From NCBI GenBank assembly GCA_024699355.1, contig JAILPR010000204.1, positions 1-33,027 of the forward strand: DNA of 33,027 nt. The letters run 5' to 3'. This stretch comes from Lachnospiraceae bacterium. GTDB taxonomy: Bacteria > Bacillota > Clostridia > Lachnospirales > Lachnospiraceae. Position 1 is the stretch's first letter, and each line of letters starts with the position of its first letter. Below the pieces are notes generated by a model. The model was given only the letters and a program-made list of their open reading frames with translations, had not been told where the DNA came from and ran no database searches. Positions 31,346 through 33,027 of this stretch are shown here, one piece after another. A program made the translations under genes and the position numbers.

Positions 31346-31885
31346 TTAATAGTTTTCTTCGTGTACCTCGAAGAATGCCTGCGGATGCAGGCAAACCGGA
31401 CAAACCTCCGGTGCCTTGGTGCCGACAATGATATGGCCGCAGTTTCTGCACTCCCATACCTTGACTTCGCTCTTTTCAAATACCTGCGCGGTCTCCACAT
31501 TCTTGAGCAGCGCACGATATCTCTCTTCATGATGTTTCTCGATGGCAGCAACCATGCGGAATTTGGCAGCCAGTGCCTTAAAGCCTTCCTCTTCCGCGGT
31601 CTTTGCAAAGCCTTCATACATATCGGTCCACTCGTAATTTTCACCTTCCGCTGCTGCCTTCAGGTTTTCTGCGGTGTTGCCGATCCCGCCAAGTTCCTTG
31701 AACCAAAGCTTTGCGTGCTCTTTTTCATTGTCCGCGGTTTTCTGGAATAACGCAGAGATCTGCTCATATCCCTCTTTTTTTGCTACCGATGCAAAATAGG
31801 TATACTTATTACGTGCCTGAGATTCACCTGCAAAAGCGGCCTCCAAATTCTTCTCGGTCTGTGTTCCTGCATACTGATTACCCAT
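31346..31885 (-). CDS. rbr: Rubrerythrin
   Basis: Start moved to the ATG at 31885 (179 residues) after GAAAGGAGAATTACG. The ferritin-like domain contains the diiron helices [49 protein letters not shown] and [15 protein letters not shown]. The C-terminal rubredoxin-like domain has CRNCG and CPVCLHP. Rubrerythrin reduces hydrogen peroxide with electrons from rubredoxin, so with the flavodiiron protein it forms a peroxide plus oxygen defence unit of anaerobes. No PerR box was recognised upstream; a 5-bp hairpin with a T-run (minus strand GTGCA...TGCACTTTTTT, about 31941-31965) is present in the leader. Confidence 0.95.
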   Translation of the reverse strand: MGNQYAGTQTEKNLEAAFAGESQARNKYTYFASVAKKEGYEQISALFQKTADNEKEHAKLWFKELGGIGNTAENLKAAAEGENYEWTDMYEGFAKTAEEEGFKALAAKFRMVAAIEKHHEERYRALLKNVETAQVFEKSEVKVWECRNCGHIIVGTKAPEVCPVCLHPQAFFEVHEENY

Positions 31886-32137
31886 CGTAATTCTCCTTTC
31901 ATCTTCCTGAATTGTTTGTGATCTTCCCCTGTCACATCCAAAAAAGTGCACTGCGTCATGCACAGCGTTTTTGCGATAGAATAAAGCAAAACCGCTATAT
32001 TGACCTTACCTTATGGGAGCATTTTTTGCAATATTTGGCTCATTAAAAGTGTATTAAATTATTGCACAGTTCGATAGGATAAACTTAAGAATACACGCAA
32101 CTTACAACGTGTCATATTGCAAAAGGGAGGGCCGATT

Positions 32138-33027
32138 ATGCAGGCTGTTTTTGAAGCGATCAACAATATCTTTGGCTTTGTCATTCCGATTTCCGATTTT
32201 TTCTGGGAGTTCCCGACCAACTTTGACTGGTACGCAAACATTCCCATCCTCGGAAATTTCTCACTCGCGATCATTCTTCTGGTCGGATCCGGCATCTATT
32301 TTTCCATCCGCCTGGGATTCATCCAGATCACCCATTTCAAAGAGGGCTGCAGGTTACTTGCCCGTAAAAAAAGTGAAGAGATCGGTATTTCTTCGCTTGG
32401 CGCCTTCTTCTTAAGCTCCGCCATGAGGATCGGCCCCGGGAACATTCTCGGCGTCACCGGTGCGATCTCGATCGGCGGTCCGGGTGCCCTCTTCTGGATG
32501 TGGGTCTCCGCCTTCTTCGGCATGTCCACAGCCTATACCGAAGCAACCCTGGCACAGCTCTTTAAGGAACGCAAAGATGATGAATTTGTCGGCGGTCTCC
32601 CTTATTACGGAAAGAAGCTCCTGGGCAATAAGGCCTGGCCGGGCATCCTGCTCTCCGTCATGTTTATCATCTATGCGATGTGCTGCCTGCCGGCACAGGG
32701 CTTTAACGTCGTCAGCTCGATCGGTCAGATCGGTGAACTGATCACCGGCGCTACCATCAGCACGACCTCCCCGTTATATGTCATTACTGCGATCCTGCTG
32801 ATCGTCCTGACCGCATACATCGCATTCGGCGGCACCAAAAAAGTTGCCAAAGTTGCCGATACCGCAGTTCCCGTGATGGCGGTCATCTACATCGTTACCG
32901 TCCTTGCACTGATCCTGATCAATATCACCTCGATCCCGTACTTCTTCGGCGCAGTCTTCGGCGGCGCCTTTACACCGGAAGCCATCTTCGGCGGTGCCTT
33001 CGGTACCTGCCTTGCACAGGGCATCAA
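32138..33027 (+). CDS. AGCS-family alanine/glycine:cation symporter, N-terminal part
   Basis: Incomplete: 296 codons from the ATG to the window edge, not listed in the ORF track because no stop lies inside. Start chosen at 32138 after AGGGAGGGCCGATT. The peptide has the AGCS/DagA features: LAIILLVGSGIYFSIRLGF, GISSLGAFFLSSAMRIGPGN followed by ILGVTGAISIGGPGALFWMW, STAYTEATLAQLFKE and YVITAILLIVLTAYIAFGG. Members import alanine or glycine with sodium or proton. Six to seven hydrophobic helices are already visible. No glycine riboswitch was recognised in the leader (31986-32137); the upstream gap is AT-rich with a weak TTGCAC (32062) -35-like site. The C-terminal half is outside the window. Confidence 0.93.
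   Translation, partial: MQAVFEAINNIFGFVIPISDFFWEFPTNFDWYANIPILGNFSLAIILLVGSGIYFSIRLGFIQITHFKEGCRLLARKKSEEIGISSLGAFFLSSAMRIGPGNILGVTGAISIGGPGALFWMWVSAFFGMSTAYTEATLAQLFKERKDDEFVGGLPYYGKKLLGNKAWPGILLSVMFIIYAMCCLPAQGFNVVSSIGQIGELITGATISTTSPLYVITAILLIVLTAYIAFGGTKKVAKVADTAVPVMAVIYIVTVLALILINITSIPYFFGAVFGGAFTPEAIFGGAFGTCLAQGI

Noticed and set aside
31886-32137. Possible glycine riboswitch or PerR box between rbr and the symporter gene
   Set aside because: No conserved glycine riboswitch core and no TTATAAT-type palindrome were found in this AT-rich gap.
1-33027. CRISPR arrays, transposases, phage genes, tRNA or rRNA genes
   Set aside because: None of the characteristic sequences or gene families was seen; the repeats present are short and local.

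Overview
The window looks like chromosomal DNA from a low-GC-lineage but moderately GC-balanced Firmicute of class Clostridia, most likely a Lachnospiraceae-type anaerobe. This is inferred from the strong AGGAGG-type ribosome binding sites, the Trp T-box riboswitch, the pyrB-pyrI pair, the rubrerythrin/flavodiiron oxygen-detoxification pair, the DUF815 ATPase and the FapA/DUF342 and DUF5050 families. No phage, transposase, CRISPR array, tRNA or rRNA was seen. It reads as ordinary chromosome with several unusual local architectures.

Layout. 1-2100 (+): the tail of an ABC-F type ATPase, its terminator, a PHP-domain phosphoesterase and a Cof-type HAD phosphatase. 2165-4312 (-): class II aldolase followed by a secreted lipoprotein whose leader contains a 12-bp inverted repeat that covers its own Shine-Dalgarno. 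4347-9360 (-): a compact five-gene cluster in transcription order: small acidic protein, membrane/TPR-like protein, a protein built of about 13 copies of a 25-residue repeat, a FapA/DUF342 protein, and a response regulator with an HD-GYP c-di-GMP phosphodiesterase domain. 9406-15807 (-): pheA, DUF815 AAA ATPase, ppx, ppk1, separated in places by odd GC-rich repeated spacers. 15814-18397 (+): DUF5050 membrane-anchored protein, then pyrB-pyrI and a terminator. 18417-21807 (+): MoxR, DUF58 and a DUF4129-like membrane protein. 21930-25205 (-): T-box (UGG, Trp) regulated ABC importer (lipoprotein, permease, ATPase). 25192-25921 (+): divergent SAM methyltransferase with an operator-like inverted repeat. 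25947-30141 (-): an MntP-ZIP metal transporter fusion, an aldo/keto reductase and a methyl-accepting chemotaxis-type protein. 30113-31885 (-): rubrerythrin and flavodiiron protein. 32138-end (+): start of an AGCS alanine/glycine:cation symporter.

Themes. Two polyphosphate enzymes of opposite direction (ppk1, ppx) are adjacent and coupled to phenylalanine biosynthesis; aromatic amino-acid supply appears again as a Trp-sensing transporter. Signalling is represented by HD-GYP and the chemotaxis-like receptor. The most novel candidates are the five-gene repeat-protein/FapA/HD-GYP cluster and the fusion of a manganese exporter family to a ZIP importer family in a single polypeptide. Many ORF-track starts are too far upstream; starts were moved to the ATG (or GTG) preceded by a clear ribosome binding site.
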